Source: Lachnospiraceae bacterium (GTDB lineage: Bacteria; Bacillota; Clostridia; Lachnospirales; Lachnospiraceae). From it: a stretch of DNA of 61,801 nucleotides. Within the stretch, counting starts at the first letter, position 1. Each line of letters starts with the position of its first letter. The DNA is taken from NCBI GenBank assembly GCA_022793065.1, contig JAAWCE010000003.1, forward strand, positions 1-61,801, given 5' to 3'. A program made the position numbers and the translations under genes. The notes beneath the pieces are model-generated. The model saw nothing but the letters and a program-made list of their open reading frames with translations. It ran no database searches and was not told the origin of the DNA. This document shows positions 20,946-30,864 of the stretch, one piece after another.

Positions 20946-20974
20946 ACAAAAAGGAGAGTCCGAAAACTCTCCTT
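20946..20974 (-). terminator. Terminator after LCP gene
   Basis: On the minus strand AAGGAGAGT pairs with ACTCTCCTT around TTTCGG, followed by TTTTTG. It lies 58 bp past the stop of the LCP gene and separates it from DUF4250. Confidence 0.8.
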
Positions 20975-21031
20975 CCAATATTGGTTACTGTACAGTCCGT
21001 CACCAATAACCACCATTTATTCTAATTGTCA

Positions 21032-22090
21032 TTATTTGGGAAGATATGGCGCTGTCTCAGTCTGAATTTGCTTCCCGTACTCTTTTACATTATCCGAAAC
21101 TTTATAATCTTCATCTCCAAACAAAAACTCATGCAGCCATACCACGTTGGATTCCAAATCAAGAGGCACCACGCAGCTTCCCTTTGCGCCTATATTGTGT
21201 GCAATACGCATATCCTCTCTGGGGAACCCAGCCTCTTCAACAATACGGTAATTTGCAATATTAGCAATTAAATTCAGAATATCTTTTGAGTCAAGGCTGG
21301 TATAGATATCTCCAATACTTTCATTGAACACATCTGTCAAAGTAGCCAGGTCAAGCTTCTTTGCCTGTTCCTCAATGGACTTGATGACTTCTCTCTGACG
21401 CTCCGTGCGTTCAAAGTCAAAATTTCCCACTTGGCGGATACGGCAATACGCACAAGCCTGCAATCCGTCCAAAAGTTGATATCCTGCATGTTCCACCGGT
21501 GTATAATCACATTTTAACACATTTGCAACGCCAATCTGATAATTGTTGATATGGCGCAGCTCTTCTTCGCTTACATCAATATACACACCGCCCACTCCGT
21601 CAATAACCTTTCTCAATCCGCTGTAGCCCACGGTGACAAAATCGGTAATATCCATATCCAGATTCATATTCAGCATTTTCACTGCCTGTTCTGCTCCGCC
21701 GTCGTTATACGCAGCGTTACATTTCCAATAATAATCCGTTCCGATATTAAGATATGTATCACGGAACACACTGACCAGTTTAATATCTCCCGTATCCAGA
21801 TTAATGCTGGCAATCATAGTGCTGTCGCTGCGGCTGCCCTTATATATTTGGCTTTCCGTCTCCGCATCCACGCCAAAAAGCGCAATATTAATATAACCGC
21901 GCATAGTGCCGCCCTCTTCCTTTTCCTGTTGTACCTGTTCGTCTATTTCCAGGACTTCCGGGTTCAGTTTCGCCATCTTTGGTCCTTCGCCCGATTTGCT
22001 CATTACCAGGTACAATGTTACCAGCATACCCACAATAATAATAATCTCAATGGAAAATATTACTACCTTCATTCTCTGTCTTGCCTTCAT
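21032..22090 (-). CDS. LytR-CpsA-Psr (LCP) family protein
   Basis: A 352-residue membrane-anchored protein: short basic cytoplasmic tail, one membrane helix (about residues 7-27), then the LCP domain. LCP motifs visible include GVD, SRSDSTM, VFRDTYL (Arg/Asp that bind the polyprenyl pyrophosphate) and RTERQREVI. LCP enzymes transfer glycopolymers such as teichoic acid or capsule from lipid carriers to peptidoglycan. The start at 22090 follows AGAAGGAG by 6-8 bases; the ATG at 22111 would place that site inside the gene. It stands alone, with a terminator downstream. Confidence 0.9.
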   Translation of the reverse strand: MKARQRMKVVIFSIEIIIIVGMLVTLYLVMSKSGEGPKMAKLNPEVLEIDEQVQQEKEEGGTMRGYINIALFGVDAETESQIYKGSRSDSTMIASINLDTGDIKLVSVFRDTYLNIGTDYYWKCNAAYNDGGAEQAVKMLNMNLDMDITDFVTVGYSGLRKVIDGVGGVYIDVSEEELRHINNYQIGVANVLKCDYTPVEHAGYQLLDGLQACAYCRIRQVGNFDFERTERQREVIKSIEEQAKKLDLATLTDVFNESIGDIYTSLDSKDILNLIANIANYRIVEEAGFPREDMRIAHNIGAKGSCVVPLDLESNVVWLHEFLFGDEDYKVSDNVKEYGKQIQTETAPYLPK

Positions 22091-22324
22091 TTTTGTTCTC
22101 CTTCTTGACAATGGAAAATTTGTATCTGTTCACCCCAATACCATGCTGCATTATTCTTGACGTTGCCCTCGTACATTTCTAGTTCCTACTATATATAATA
22201 GTCAAGATATCATTTGTGGTGAAACCTTGTAATGATGAAATTTATTATAAGGAGAACAAATTAGGAATTTATGAAGTAATTTATTAATATTTCTTAAGAT
22301 GACTGGGAAAAATATATCATTTTG

Positions 22325-22366
22325 TGAAAAAAACCCTTCCGACGGCCATTTCGGAAAGGCTTTTTT
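22325..22366 (-). terminator. Terminator after clpB
   Basis: On the minus strand CCTTTCCGA pairs with TCGGAAGGG around AATGGCCG, followed by TTTTTTTC. It lies just downstream of the clpB stop. Confidence 0.85.
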
Positions 22367-22378
22367 CTTTCATTTTTG

Positions 22379-24964
22379 CTATAATTTTCTGACGGAAGCG
22401 GTCAGCGCCTCATGCTCCACATCTATCCATATTACGTCCCCGGCCTCCACGCCATCGGACAAAATCAGCTTTGCCGTCAGCGTTTCCACATACTTTTGAA
22501 TATACCGCTTCAAAGGCCGCGCCCCATATATGGGATCATAGGCATTGTCCACGATAAAGCCCAGGGCTTTGTCTCCAATCTCCAGCTTCAAGTCTCTGTC
22601 TTCCAGCCGACTGTTCAAGTCCTCTATAATCAGACTAACAATTCCGCCAATATTTTCTTTGGTCAAAGGCTTAAACAATATGGTTTCATCCAAACGGTTC
22701 AGGAACTCCGGCCTGAAATGCCCACGCAGCTCATTCATCACCTGCGTCTCCGCCTGGGCGCTAATCTGTCCGTCTTCCCCGATGCCTTCCAACAGATAAC
22801 CAGCTCCGATATTGGAGGTCATTATAAGAATGGTGTTCTTAAAATCCACCGTCCTGCCCTGGGAATCCGTAACCCTTCCGTCATCCAGCACCTGCAGCAA
22901 TACGTTAAATACATCCGGATGCGCTTTCTCAATCTCATCAAAAAGCACCACGCTATAGGGCTTTCTGCGGACTGCCTCCGTCAACTGACCGCCCTCCTCA
23001 TATCCCACATATCCCGGAGGCGCTCCAATCAGCCTGGATACGGAGAACTTCTCCATATATTCGCTCATGTCGATTCGCACCATATTGTTTTCATCGTCAA
23101 ACAGCGCTGCCGCCAGCGACTTTGCAAGCTCCGTTTTGCCCACACCCGTAGGCCCTAAGAACAGAAAAGAACCAATGGGCTTCGTGGGGTCTTTGATCCC
23201 TGCTTTGGAACGGATAATAGCTTCCGTAACTTTGGTGACGCCTTCGTCCTGTCCGATTACCCTTTTATGAAGTTCCTCGTCCAGATGCAGCGTTTTATTC
23301 CTCTCACTCTCCGTCAGTTTCGCCACCGGAATCCCTGTCCAACGAGAAATAATTCTGGCAATCTCTTCATCGGACACCTTTTCCCGCACCAGGGACAAGC
23401 CCGACGCTCCGGCCTGTTCTTCCTGCTCCAACCGCTTTTTCAGCGCCGGCATCTTGCCATAACTCAATTCGGCTGCCTTTTCCAGATTTCCCTCCATCTG
23501 TGCAATCTGTATCTCGTTGTTCATTGCGTCTATCTCTTCACGCAATTTGGAAAGTCTGTCCACGGAAGCCTTTTCATTGTCCCACTGAGCTTTCCCGGAC
23601 GCAAACTTTTCCTTTAATTCCGAAAGCTCTCTTTGAAGGTCTGCAAGCCGTTCCTGGCTCAATTTATCTTCTTCCTTTTTCAGCGCGGCCTCTTCAATTT
23701 CCATCTGCATAATCTTGCGCTGCAATTCATCCAATTCCGCAGGCATACTATCCAGTTCTGTCTTAATCAAAGCGCACGCCTCGTCCACAAGGTCAATGGC
23801 TTTATCCGGCAAAAACCTGTCGGAAATATAACGATGAGAAAGCATTGCCGCACTGACCAGCGCATTATCCATGATTTTCACTCCATGGTATACCTCATAG
23901 CGCTCCTTCAGTCCCCGCAATATGGAAATGGTATCCTCCACCGTGGGCTCTTCCACCAGCACAGGTTGGAAACGTCTTTCCAGCGCCGGGTCTTTTTCAA
24001 TATACTGTCTGTACTCGTCCAGCGTGGTTGCACCAATACAATGCAGCTCTCCCCTTGCCAACATGGGTTTGAGCATATTGCCCGCATCCAGCGCACCGTC
24101 CGATTTCCCCGCGCCCACTATAGTGTGCAGCTCGTCAATAAAGAGAATAATCTGACCATCACTGTTTTTCACATCTTCCAACACTGCCTTTAAACGCTCT
24201 TCAAACTCGCCTCTATACTTGGCTCCCGCCACCAAAGAACCCATATCCAGCGCAAAAATTTTCTTATCCTTTAGCCCCTGAGGTACGTCTCCCCTGACAA
24301 TCCGCTGGGCAAGCCCTTCTACCACCGCCGTCTTACCCACGCCAGGTTCTCCAATCAGTACAGGATTATTTTTCGTCTTACGGGAAAGAATCCGAATCAC
24401 ATTCCGAATCTCACCGTCCCTTCCTATCACAGGGTCCAGCTTCTGATTTCTTGCCCGTTCTACCAACTCCTGACCATATTTTTCCAACGTATCGTAAGTT
24501 GCTTCCGGATTGTCGCTGGTGACTCTCTGATTGCCTCTAACGGTTGAAAGCGCCTGCAGAAACCGTTCTCTGGTAATGCCATACTCTTTTAAAATCAGTG
24601 CAATTTCCCTGTTTGGGTGCTTTAACATTGCCAGAAACAAATGCTCCACAGACACATATTCGTCTCCTAACAGCTTTGCTTCGTCTTCCGCCCCAATTAA
24701 CACTTTATTCAGATCCGCGCCAATGTAGACTTTGCCTCCCTGCACTTTAATTCGTTTTGCCAACGCCTGTTCCACACGTTTGACAAAATGCTCTTTCTGA
24801 ATCTCCATTTTCTCTATCAGTTTCAATATCAGGCTGTCTTCCACTTTCAGCAAACTGTATAAAAGATGCTCTTGTTCTATTTCCTGATTCCCATATTCAT
24901 AAGCCAGTTTCTCACAGCCCTCCACCGCCTGCATGGATTTCTGTGTAAATTTCTGTATGTTCAT
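22379..24964 (-). CDS. clpB: ATP-dependent disaggregase ClpB
   Basis: An 861-residue AAA+ chaperone that extracts polypeptides from aggregates with the DnaK system. Order of parts: Clp N domain (1-145), first AAA module ([23 protein letters not shown]), a long coiled-coil middle domain (about 400-520) that marks ClpB rather than ClpC/ClpA, second AAA module ([23 protein letters not shown]) and the C-terminal domain. The start at 24964 follows ACAGGAGG; an upstream ATG at 24994 does not. I saw no CIRCE or CtsR operator upstream. It is a single gene with its own terminator. Confidence 0.96.
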   Translation of the reverse strand: MNIQKFTQKSMQAVEGCEKLAYEYGNQEIEQEHLLYSLLKVEDSLILKLIEKMEIQKEHFVKRVEQALAKRIKVQGGKVYIGADLNKVLIGAEDEAKLLGDEYVSVEHLFLAMLKHPNREIALILKEYGITRERFLQALSTVRGNQRVTSDNPEATYDTLEKYGQELVERARNQKLDPVIGRDGEIRNVIRILSRKTKNNPVLIGEPGVGKTAVVEGLAQRIVRGDVPQGLKDKKIFALDMGSLVAGAKYRGEFEERLKAVLEDVKNSDGQIILFIDELHTIVGAGKSDGALDAGNMLKPMLARGELHCIGATTLDEYRQYIEKDPALERRFQPVLVEEPTVEDTISILRGLKERYEVYHGVKIMDNALVSAAMLSHRYISDRFLPDKAIDLVDEACALIKTELDSMPAELDELQRKIMQMEIEEAALKKEEDKLSQERLADLQRELSELKEKFASGKAQWDNEKASVDRLSKLREEIDAMNNEIQIAQMEGNLEKAAELSYGKMPALKKRLEQEEQAGASGLSLVREKVSDEEIARIISRWTGIPVAKLTESERNKTLHLDEELHKRVIGQDEGVTKVTEAIIRSKAGIKDPTKPIGSFLFLGPTGVGKTELAKSLAAALFDDENNMVRIDMSEYMEKFSVSRLIGAPPGYVGYEEGGQLTEAVRRKPYSVVLFDEIEKAHPDVFNVLLQVLDDGRVTDSQGRTVDFKNTILIMTSNIGAGYLLEGIGEDGQISAQAETQVMNELRGHFRPEFLNRLDETILFKPLTKENIGGIVSLIIEDLNSRLEDRDLKLEIGDKALGFIVDNAYDPIYGARPLKRYIQKYVETLTAKLILSDGVEAGDVIWIDVEHEALTASVRKL

Positions 24965-25106
24965 TTTGACCTCCTGTTCCGGTTCCCAGGCCATACACAG
25001 TTATATACTGCTTTTCATCCCACTGTGTACAATCCGGCAGCGCCCTGTTTATCATCATTTCCACAGAACCAGAATTTTATAAATTTTCCTTCCGTGTTCT
25101 ATATAC

Positions 25107-25134
25107 AATATAACACAGTGCACAAATAAATCAA
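25107..25134 (-). promoter_or_regulatory. Possible clpB promoter
   Basis: On the minus strand TTGATT (25129-25134) and TATATT (25107-25112) are 16 bp apart in the AT-rich region 143 bp before clpB. Plausible vegetative promoter but the match is imperfect. Confidence 0.35.
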
Positions 25135-25174
25135 TAAACAAAGCATAAATATTTTGTGAAGAAAAACCGCCTTT

Positions 25175-26161
25175 TTATCTTTGTTTCAGTATTTCCGAAA
25201 TCTTATCTATCATTTCATCTTCCTTTAGACGGAATTTAATCTCAACACGTCTGGAGGCAGCCATATCAACCTGATCCGTCTCCCTGCCAAAGGCGTCCTT
25301 CTCATATACCGGCTGACTGAAAGAACGTCCGTTTACGGTAAGCAATACCATCAGTTCTTCAATTTTTTCTTCACTGAGGCCGTTTTTCGAGTCCAGACAG
25401 AATTTTGCCACAGAATATGCTCTCTGATAGGACAACTCCATATTCTCTTTATAACTTCCGTCCGTATCCGTATGCCCCTCTATAATAATTTCAGCTATGT
25501 ATTCGCGAAAACGATCCTGCAGCAGCACATCAAGATACATGGGAATAATCTCTTTCAGCGTCTTCTGGCTTTCGGCGGACAAGGTGGCACTGTTATATCG
25601 AAACAGCACATCGGAAGAAAATGTGATGGAACCTGTTCTGGCATCCACACTCATACTGGAATTATGAAAAGTCGTTTGAAGCGCACCGATAATATCTGTA
25701 CGGATGCCCACAATATTCTCTAATTCCTGTTTGGTAGTGCTTAATTCCTGCTGTGCGGCATTCAATTCTCCCTGTGCAATGGTCAGTTCCTTCTGCCCAT
25801 TTTCAATCTCCAGATAAGCCTTATTCAATTCATCCTGCGTCAATGCCGCATTTGCATATGCCAGTTGAAGTTCTGCAAGCGAGTTGGCCAGTTCTTCGTT
25901 GGATTTATCAATGGCCGCTTTATACTCTTCCAAATCCTTCATTGCCCCATCCAATTCTTTCTGCGTTGCACTCAGATGTTCCTGGGACTTGGCCAACTCC
26001 GTCCTCGCCTGGTCCAAATCTGTAGTCTTCTGCTTATAAATGGCCAATGTAATTGCAATAATCAACACAAATATCAGCAAAAGTGCCGCCATCATATCGG
26101 AATAAGACTGCCAATAACTATGCTCCGCAAAAGCCTCTCTGTTCTTTCGTTTTACTTTCAT
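25175..26161 (-). CDS. MotB/ZorB-like protein with coiled coil and OmpA peptidoglycan-binding domain
   Basis: A 328-residue protein of the MotB/ZorB class. A short basic start is followed by one membrane helix whose entry reads SYSDMMAALLLIFV; the Asp there matches the proton-carrying residue of MotB. Then comes a long coiled coil (about residues 40-150) built of repeated QxELxxAxxEL units, and a C-terminal OmpA domain with IIEGHTDTDGSYKENMELS and ASRRVEIKF, which bind peptidoglycan. Start at 26161 follows CAAGGAG. It lies 75 bp after the MotA-like gene, its probable partner in a proton-driven stator unit. No flagellar genes are near. Confidence 0.8.
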   Translation of the reverse strand: MKVKRKNREAFAEHSYWQSYSDMMAALLLIFVLIIAITLAIYKQKTTDLDQARTELAKSQEHLSATQKELDGAMKDLEEYKAAIDKSNEELANSLAELQLAYANAALTQDELNKAYLEIENGQKELTIAQGELNAAQQELSTTKQELENIVGIRTDIIGALQTTFHNSSMSVDARTGSITFSSDVLFRYNSATLSAESQKTLKEIIPMYLDVLLQDRFREYIAEIIIEGHTDTDGSYKENMELSYQRAYSVAKFCLDSKNGLSEEKIEELMVLLTVNGRSFSQPVYEKDAFGRETDQVDMAASRRVEIKFRLKEDEMIDKISEILKQR

Positions 26162-26236
26162 ACCTATACTCCTTGTGTGCTGTGGCACGCATACCAATCA
26201 ATCTTCTTGCCAAAGGAACTTGTTCGCTTGTGATTC

Positions 26237-27391
26237 TCAAAGCTCTTTCATCTGCTCATAAGTATACAACTGATTGCTGAGATCACGACTCATCTCGTCA
26301 CACGTCAGGGCAAGCGTCTCCTTCTGCTCCGCCAGCTCTTTTGCAAATTTTTCCTGTCGTTCCAGAATCATCTCCATATTCTCCTGCATTTTACGGTTGG
26401 ACTCCACCAACGCCCTCGCCGCTTCCAGCACTCGCCTGCTTCCTTCCGCGTCCATATCCTGTGCCTTTATCACGGACTGCAAAGTATCCCCCAATCCTTT
26501 TAACTGCGTTCCCATGACAGTCTGAAGCTCCTCCAGGAAGCCGTTTGCCATTTGTTTCATAGCCTTTGTCTGAATTCCGGCTTCCCCCTTAGATAACTCC
26601 AAAAGCTGTTTCATATAATTTGCCATATTCGCCTGATAAACCAACATGGCCGCCGTATTCTCATCCCCGGAACCCACCGGGGGCATAGCGCACTGTCTGA
26701 ATACATCCAGGAAAAAATTCAGCTTTCCATACGCATCCGCCATGATACTGCGGTAAACAAAGTTAAATATCAGCGAGAATATAATACCATACACAGAAGT
26801 ATGAAACGCCACCTTCATACCGGATAAAAGCGGTCCCACATTGTCAGAAATAGTGTAAATATCATCCCCGCTAAAGGAACCCAGCCCCAGAGACAGTCCC
26901 ATAAAGGTACCCAGAATCCCCAGCCCCGTCATTGTCCCGGAAATGCCGGAATTAAAAAAATTCCATCCCACTCTGTCCAACAGTTCTTCATTCACATAAT
27001 CTTCTATATCACAGGTGTTGGCGTATCTTTTTCCAACCCGGCTGCTCTTCACCCGCAAACGATACTTTGCAAAAGCGGTCCGCAGATTTTCATCTTCAAA
27101 CAGATCCTTCCTATCCTGTAAAGACGCCCATAAATTTTTGGCTTCCGCCTCCTTATATTCCTGCTGCAGCACACCGCTGACTCTCTCCAAGTCATCCGTA
27201 AGACGATTCAACTGCAGAAAACCCGCCGCCGATACCAGGAACATCACACCGATAATGGCCAAAAATATACCGTTAATCGCCAGATTACTCACAGAGGTCA
27301 CATTCCCTGTAAACACACCGTTGACATAGAGAATAAACACTACCATAATGGCATACACAACAAACAATCCGTAAAATAATTTATTTTTCAT
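26237..27391 (-). CDS. MotA/TolQ/ExbB (ZorA-like) proton channel protein
   Basis: A 384-residue membrane protein with four predicted helices: two near the N-terminus (about 4-24 and 38-60) and a MotA/ExbB-type pair (about 150-170 and 188-215, containing GILGTFMGLSLGL and MKVAFHTSVYGIIFSLIF). A long cytoplasmic coiled-coil tail (about 260-384) follows, which is more like ZorA than classical MotA. It is followed by the MotB-like gene, so the two should form an ion-driven rotary or force-transmitting complex. Classical flagellar genes and Zorya effectors (zorC, zorD, zorE) are absent. Role unknown. Confidence 0.78.
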   Translation of the reverse strand: MKNKLFYGLFVVYAIMVVFILYVNGVFTGNVTSVSNLAINGIFLAIIGVMFLVSAAGFLQLNRLTDDLERVSGVLQQEYKEAEAKNLWASLQDRKDLFEDENLRTAFAKYRLRVKSSRVGKRYANTCDIEDYVNEELLDRVGWNFFNSGISGTMTGLGILGTFMGLSLGLGSFSGDDIYTISDNVGPLLSGMKVAFHTSVYGIIFSLIFNFVYRSIMADAYGKLNFFLDVFRQCAMPPVGSGDENTAAMLVYQANMANYMKQLLELSKGEAGIQTKAMKQMANGFLEELQTVMGTQLKGLGDTLQSVIKAQDMDAEGSRRVLEAARALVESNRKMQENMEMILERQEKFAKELAEQKETLALTCDEMSRDLSNQLYTYEQMKEL

Positions 27392-27459
27392 TTCCTACCC
27401 CCGCGCTTTACAGGTCCCGCCCGTCTAATTATATTACTACTCACGGTAATATTGAACTG

Positions 27460-30240
27460 TTACTTTGCAATAATTTCCTTTACTTCATAACCTGCATCCG
27501 TCACGGCGGCCGTAAGCGCTTCGTCTGATGCTTCCGATGTAAGCCCTACCAATGCGGTCTTCTCTTCCAGGTTCATCACGACACTGCCAACGCCTTCCAC
27601 GGCCTCCAATGCTTTCTGTACCCGTCCCGTACAATGTGCACACATCATTCCTTCAATTTTCATTATCTTTTCCATATCTGCCTTCCTTTCCGGTGACATT
27701 GTTATCTCTGTCACACATGCTCCTTCTGTTATCCTGGTTGCTTCTTTGGCTGCTTTTGTCTCCGTAACCCGGCTCACTGCTTCCCCTCCGGACAGTTCCA
27801 TTGTATCCGCAGTATCTCTTTTGTCTTCCTTATGCCCAAAATCTCTGGAAAATCCTCTCAGCCTAAGGGCATTTCCTACTACAAAAATACTGCTCAAACT
27901 CATGGCCGCCGCACCGAACATGGGATTCAGCTTCACCCCAAACATAGGATACCACAAACCGGCTGCTAATGGAATACCTATTGCATTATAAAAAAACGCC
28001 CAGAACAGATTTTGCTTGATATTACGGATTACGGCCCGGCTCAGCCGAATTGCCGTCACCGCGTCCTGCAAGTCGCTCTTCATTAAAATAATATCCGCGC
28101 TCTCCAGGGCCACATCCGTCCCCGCGCCAATAGCCATCCCCACATCCGCCGCTGCCAGCGCCGGAGCATCATTGATACCATCCCCAATCATAGCCACTTT
28201 ATGCCCGGCTGCTTTTAAGCCGCTAATCTTTTTTTCCTTATCCTGCGGCAGCACCTCCGCCACCACTTCCTCTATTTCCAACCGCTTTCTGACAGCCTCA
28301 GCCGTCCTTTTGTTGTCTCCGGTCAGCATTACCACATGGATTCCCATTTCTTTCAATTTACGTATTGCCTTTTGGGAAGTGGCCTTTATCTGGTCGGCCA
28401 CACCTATCATTCCCAGAAAACATCCCTCTTTGGCTATCAGTAACGGCGTCATACCTTCATCTGCCAGCCTGTGAATTCCCTGCATGGCCATGGGGTCAAC
28501 GACAATACCGTTTTCTTCCATAAACGGCAGATTTCCAACAAAAAACCTTGTTCCTGCTTTGACTCCCTGATCTTTGCGGTCAAGCGCCGCCGGAATATCC
28601 TCCGCCAGTATGCCTTCCACACCCCGTCCGAACACAGCCTGAAATTCTTTTACTTCCGGTATGGAGATTTTCATGGATGCGGCATACTCTACCACCGCTT
28701 CCGCCAGCGGATGTTCGCTTTTCTTCTCCAGCGCCGCCGCAATTTTTACCAGGTTGTTCACCCACATATCCGGCACATATACGCTGGCCTCCATCACGAT
28801 AAGTTTCCCCGCGGTAATCGTCCCCGTCTTATCCATTACCACCGTATCCACTTCTCTCGCCCTCTGCAGCGCTTCACCGGACTTAATCAAAATACCTGCA
28901 CCGGCTCCCACACCGGTTCCTACCATAATTGCCACCGGCGTCGCCAACCCCAACGCACAGGGACAGGATATGACCAACACCGCAATGGCCGTAGATATGG
29001 CAAACTCCCCGCCGGCTCCGGCCAAAAGCCATACGCAAAGGGTCAGCAGTGCAATTCCAATGACCACCGGAACAAATATGCCCGCCACTTTATCCGCCAA
29101 CTGTGCAATGGGCGCTTTGCTGGCGCTGGCTTCTTCCACCAGTCGAATGATCTGTGACAGCGTTGTATCCTCCCCCACTCTCTGCGCCCTGCACTTGAGA
29201 AATCCCGCTTTGTTCATGGTGGCGGACACTACTTTTTCCCCTGCGTGCTTCTCCACCGGAACACTTTCTCCTGTAATTGCCGCTTCGTCCACACTGGAAT
29301 TCCCCTCTATCACAATGCCGTCCACAGGTATCAAAGTCCCCGGTTTTACCAGGAATATATCCCCTGCCATCAGTTCCTCCGTAGGGATTTCCACCTCCTG
29401 TCCCTCTTCTGTAAGAAGAATTGCCGTTTTGGGAGATAAATCCATCAGTTTTGTAATCGCCGCACTGGTTTTGCCTTTAGAACGACTCTCCAGATACTTT
29501 CCCACCGTTATCAATGTAAGAATCATGCCCGCAGACTCAAAATATAAATCATGGGAGTATTGCTGCACCAAAGTCATATCCCCATGTCCCAGTCCATAAC
29601 TGATACGATACATGGCAAAAATTCCATATCCAATCGCCGCAGACGCCCCCAGTGCAATCAGACTATCCATATTCGGTGACAAATGGGCCAATGTCTTAAA
29701 ACCCACGGCAAAAAATTTACGATTCATATACAATATGGGTAAAAGCAATATAAATTGTGTCATGGCAAAGGTCATTGCATTTTCATTTCCATGCATGGTT
29801 TCCAGTACAAATCGAGGGATGGGAATTCCAAACCATTCATAATACATATGATACATTGCCACATACATTAACGGCAGAAGAAAACCAATAGAAATGCCCA
29901 GCCGCCGCCTCATGGCCTTTGCCTCTTCCTTCGCTTTTCCCTGCAGTCCGCCTCTGTCCGTCGTACCGCTCTCCCTCCTGCCCCGTGCTTCTCTGTCATT
30001 TGCTTTTCTGTTTTCGGTCCTTCTGCCGTCTCCAATCAGTTCCGCACCATACCCTGCTTTTTCCACAGCTCCTATAATCTGCCCGGCCCCCAGTATTCCT
30101 TCCTCATACACAACCTCCATGGTTTCCGTCAACAAATTCACGGAAGCTTTTTCCATGCCCGCCAGCTTATTTACCGCTTTCTCCACATGCGCCGAACAAG
30201 CCGAACAAGTCATACCTGAAACATGATAACGCTCTTTCAT
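27460..30240 (-). CDS. copA: Copper-exporting P-type ATPase CopA with N- and C-terminal metal-binding domains
   Basis: A 926-residue P1B-type ATPase that pumps Cu(I) out of the cell. An N-terminal heavy-metal domain has GMTCSACSAHVE. The core shows TGES (actuator), SCPCALGLATP (CPC, membrane metal site of the Cu+ group), DKTGT (phosphorylated Asp), SEHPLAEAV and GDGIND. After the last helices and a linker of about 70 residues comes a second heavy-metal domain with GMMCAHCTGRV, resembling a fused CopZ chaperone; a C-terminal copy is less usual. It follows csoR by 73 bp on the same strand and should share its copper-responsive promoter. Confidence 0.95.
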   Translation of the reverse strand: MKERYHVSGMTCSACSAHVEKAVNKLAGMEKASVNLLTETMEVVYEEGILGAGQIIGAVEKAGYGAELIGDGRRTENRKANDREARGRRESGTTDRGGLQGKAKEEAKAMRRRLGISIGFLLPLMYVAMYHMYYEWFGIPIPRFVLETMHGNENAMTFAMTQFILLLPILYMNRKFFAVGFKTLAHLSPNMDSLIALGASAAIGYGIFAMYRISYGLGHGDMTLVQQYSHDLYFESAGMILTLITVGKYLESRSKGKTSAAITKLMDLSPKTAILLTEEGQEVEIPTEELMAGDIFLVKPGTLIPVDGIVIEGNSSVDEAAITGESVPVEKHAGEKVVSATMNKAGFLKCRAQRVGEDTTLSQIIRLVEEASASKAPIAQLADKVAGIFVPVVIGIALLTLCVWLLAGAGGEFAISTAIAVLVISCPCALGLATPVAIMVGTGVGAGAGILIKSGEALQRAREVDTVVMDKTGTITAGKLIVMEASVYVPDMWVNNLVKIAAALEKKSEHPLAEAVVEYAASMKISIPEVKEFQAVFGRGVEGILAEDIPAALDRKDQGVKAGTRFFVGNLPFMEENGIVVDPMAMQGIHRLADEGMTPLLIAKEGCFLGMIGVADQIKATSQKAIRKLKEMGIHVVMLTGDNKRTAEAVRKRLEIEEVVAEVLPQDKEKKISGLKAAGHKVAMIGDGINDAPALAAADVGMAIGAGTDVALESADIILMKSDLQDAVTAIRLSRAVIRNIKQNLFWAFFYNAIGIPLAAGLWYPMFGVKLNPMFGAAAMSLSSIFVVGNALRLRGFSRDFGHKEDKRDTADTMELSGGEAVSRVTETKAAKEATRITEGACVTEITMSPERKADMEKIMKIEGMMCAHCTGRVQKALEAVEGVGSVVMNLEEKTALVGLTSEASDEALTAAVTDAGYEVKEIIAK

Positions 30241-30313
30241 AACCTACCATCCTCACACTTTCTTTTCCTTCCGCAAATCTTTCGTTTTGCGGCGTGAAAT
30301 TTATATTCATTCT

Positions 30314-30670
30314 TTATATTAATTTTTTCATCAGTTCCACCGCTTCTCCCACCACCGCAGTATTCCCCTTTCGTATCTCTTCCACCACGCAAGTCTCCAT
30401 ATGCTCCTGTAAAACCAGATATGCAAAAGACTGCAGCGCACGCTCCACCGCCGCCACCTGAATTAAAATATCCCCGCAGTAACGATTTTCATCCAACATT
30501 TTCCCGATACCATTCAACTGACCGGCCATACGGTTTAAGCGATTTTTTAACTGCTTCAATTCCATCTCGTCTCTTGGCGTGGCCTTTTTATGACATTCAC
30601 ATTCTTCTGTTGTAGATAAATTTTCGGTTTTCCCATCTTGAAGAACCATATTTTCTCCATTTTTATCCAT
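30314..30670 (-). CDS. csoR: Copper-sensing repressor CsoR
   Basis: A 118-residue all-helical repressor of the CsoR/RcnR family. The Cu(I) triad is intact: Cys65 (RYCGDIL), His90 and Cys94 (EHMETC), spaced 25 and 4 residues apart as in known CsoR. An N-terminal extension carries an extra CECH cluster (residues 24-27) that could also bind metal. Start follows GGAAAGGAT. It is the first gene of csoR-copA and should repress its own promoter, where two matching operators are visible. Confidence 0.93.
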   Translation of the reverse strand: MDKNGENMVLQDGKTENLSTTEECECHKKATPRDEMELKQLKNRLNRMAGQLNGIGKMLDENRYCGDILIQVAAVERALQSFAYLVLQEHMETCVVEEIRKGNTAVVGEAVELMKKLI

Positions 30671-30714
30671 ATTTTTTATCCTTTCCGCTGTTTCTGATTA
30701 CTCTGTTCCCCTTA

Positions 30715-30731
30715 ATACCCTCCAGGGGTAT
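30715..30731. promoter_or_regulatory. CsoR operator 2
   Basis: ATACCCTCCAGGGGTAT, a near-perfect palindrome with the same half-site as operator 1 (6 of 7 positions). It lies just downstream of the predicted transcription start, 36 bp centre to centre from operator 1. Confidence 0.75.
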
Positions 30732-30745
30732 TTATCTCTATGCAA

Positions 30746-30774
30746 AGGATATACCCCGACGGGGTATTTGTCAA
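30746..30774 (-). promoter_or_regulatory. csoR-copA promoter with embedded CsoR operator 1
   Basis: On the minus strand TTGACA (30769-30774) and TATCCT (30746-30751) are separated by 17 bp. The perfect palindrome ATACCCC-GAC-GGGGTAT (30751-30767) fills the spacer, matching the known GC-rich CsoR site. CsoR binding here would block polymerase directly. Confidence 0.82.
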
Positions 30775-30807
30775 GTGGTTTTCCCTAAATTGATTTGGAT
30801 GTTTTAC

Positions 30808-30845
30808 ACAAAAAAACAGAGAGTCCCTCAACTCTCTGTTTACAT
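30808..30845 (-). terminator. Terminator after EIIA-like gene
   Basis: On the minus strand AACAGAGAGT pairs with ACTCTCTGTT around TGAGGG, followed by TTTTTTTG. Confidence 0.85.
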
Positions 30846-30864
30846 TTTACACCGCTCTCGTTTG

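Noticed and set aside
22412..23158. 248-residue plus-strand frame inside clpB
   Set aside because: Antisense shadow; clpB is fully supported on the minus strand.
28661..29599. 312-residue plus-strand frame inside copA
   Set aside because: Antisense shadow of the P-type ATPase, low-complexity Ser/Thr/Ala composition.
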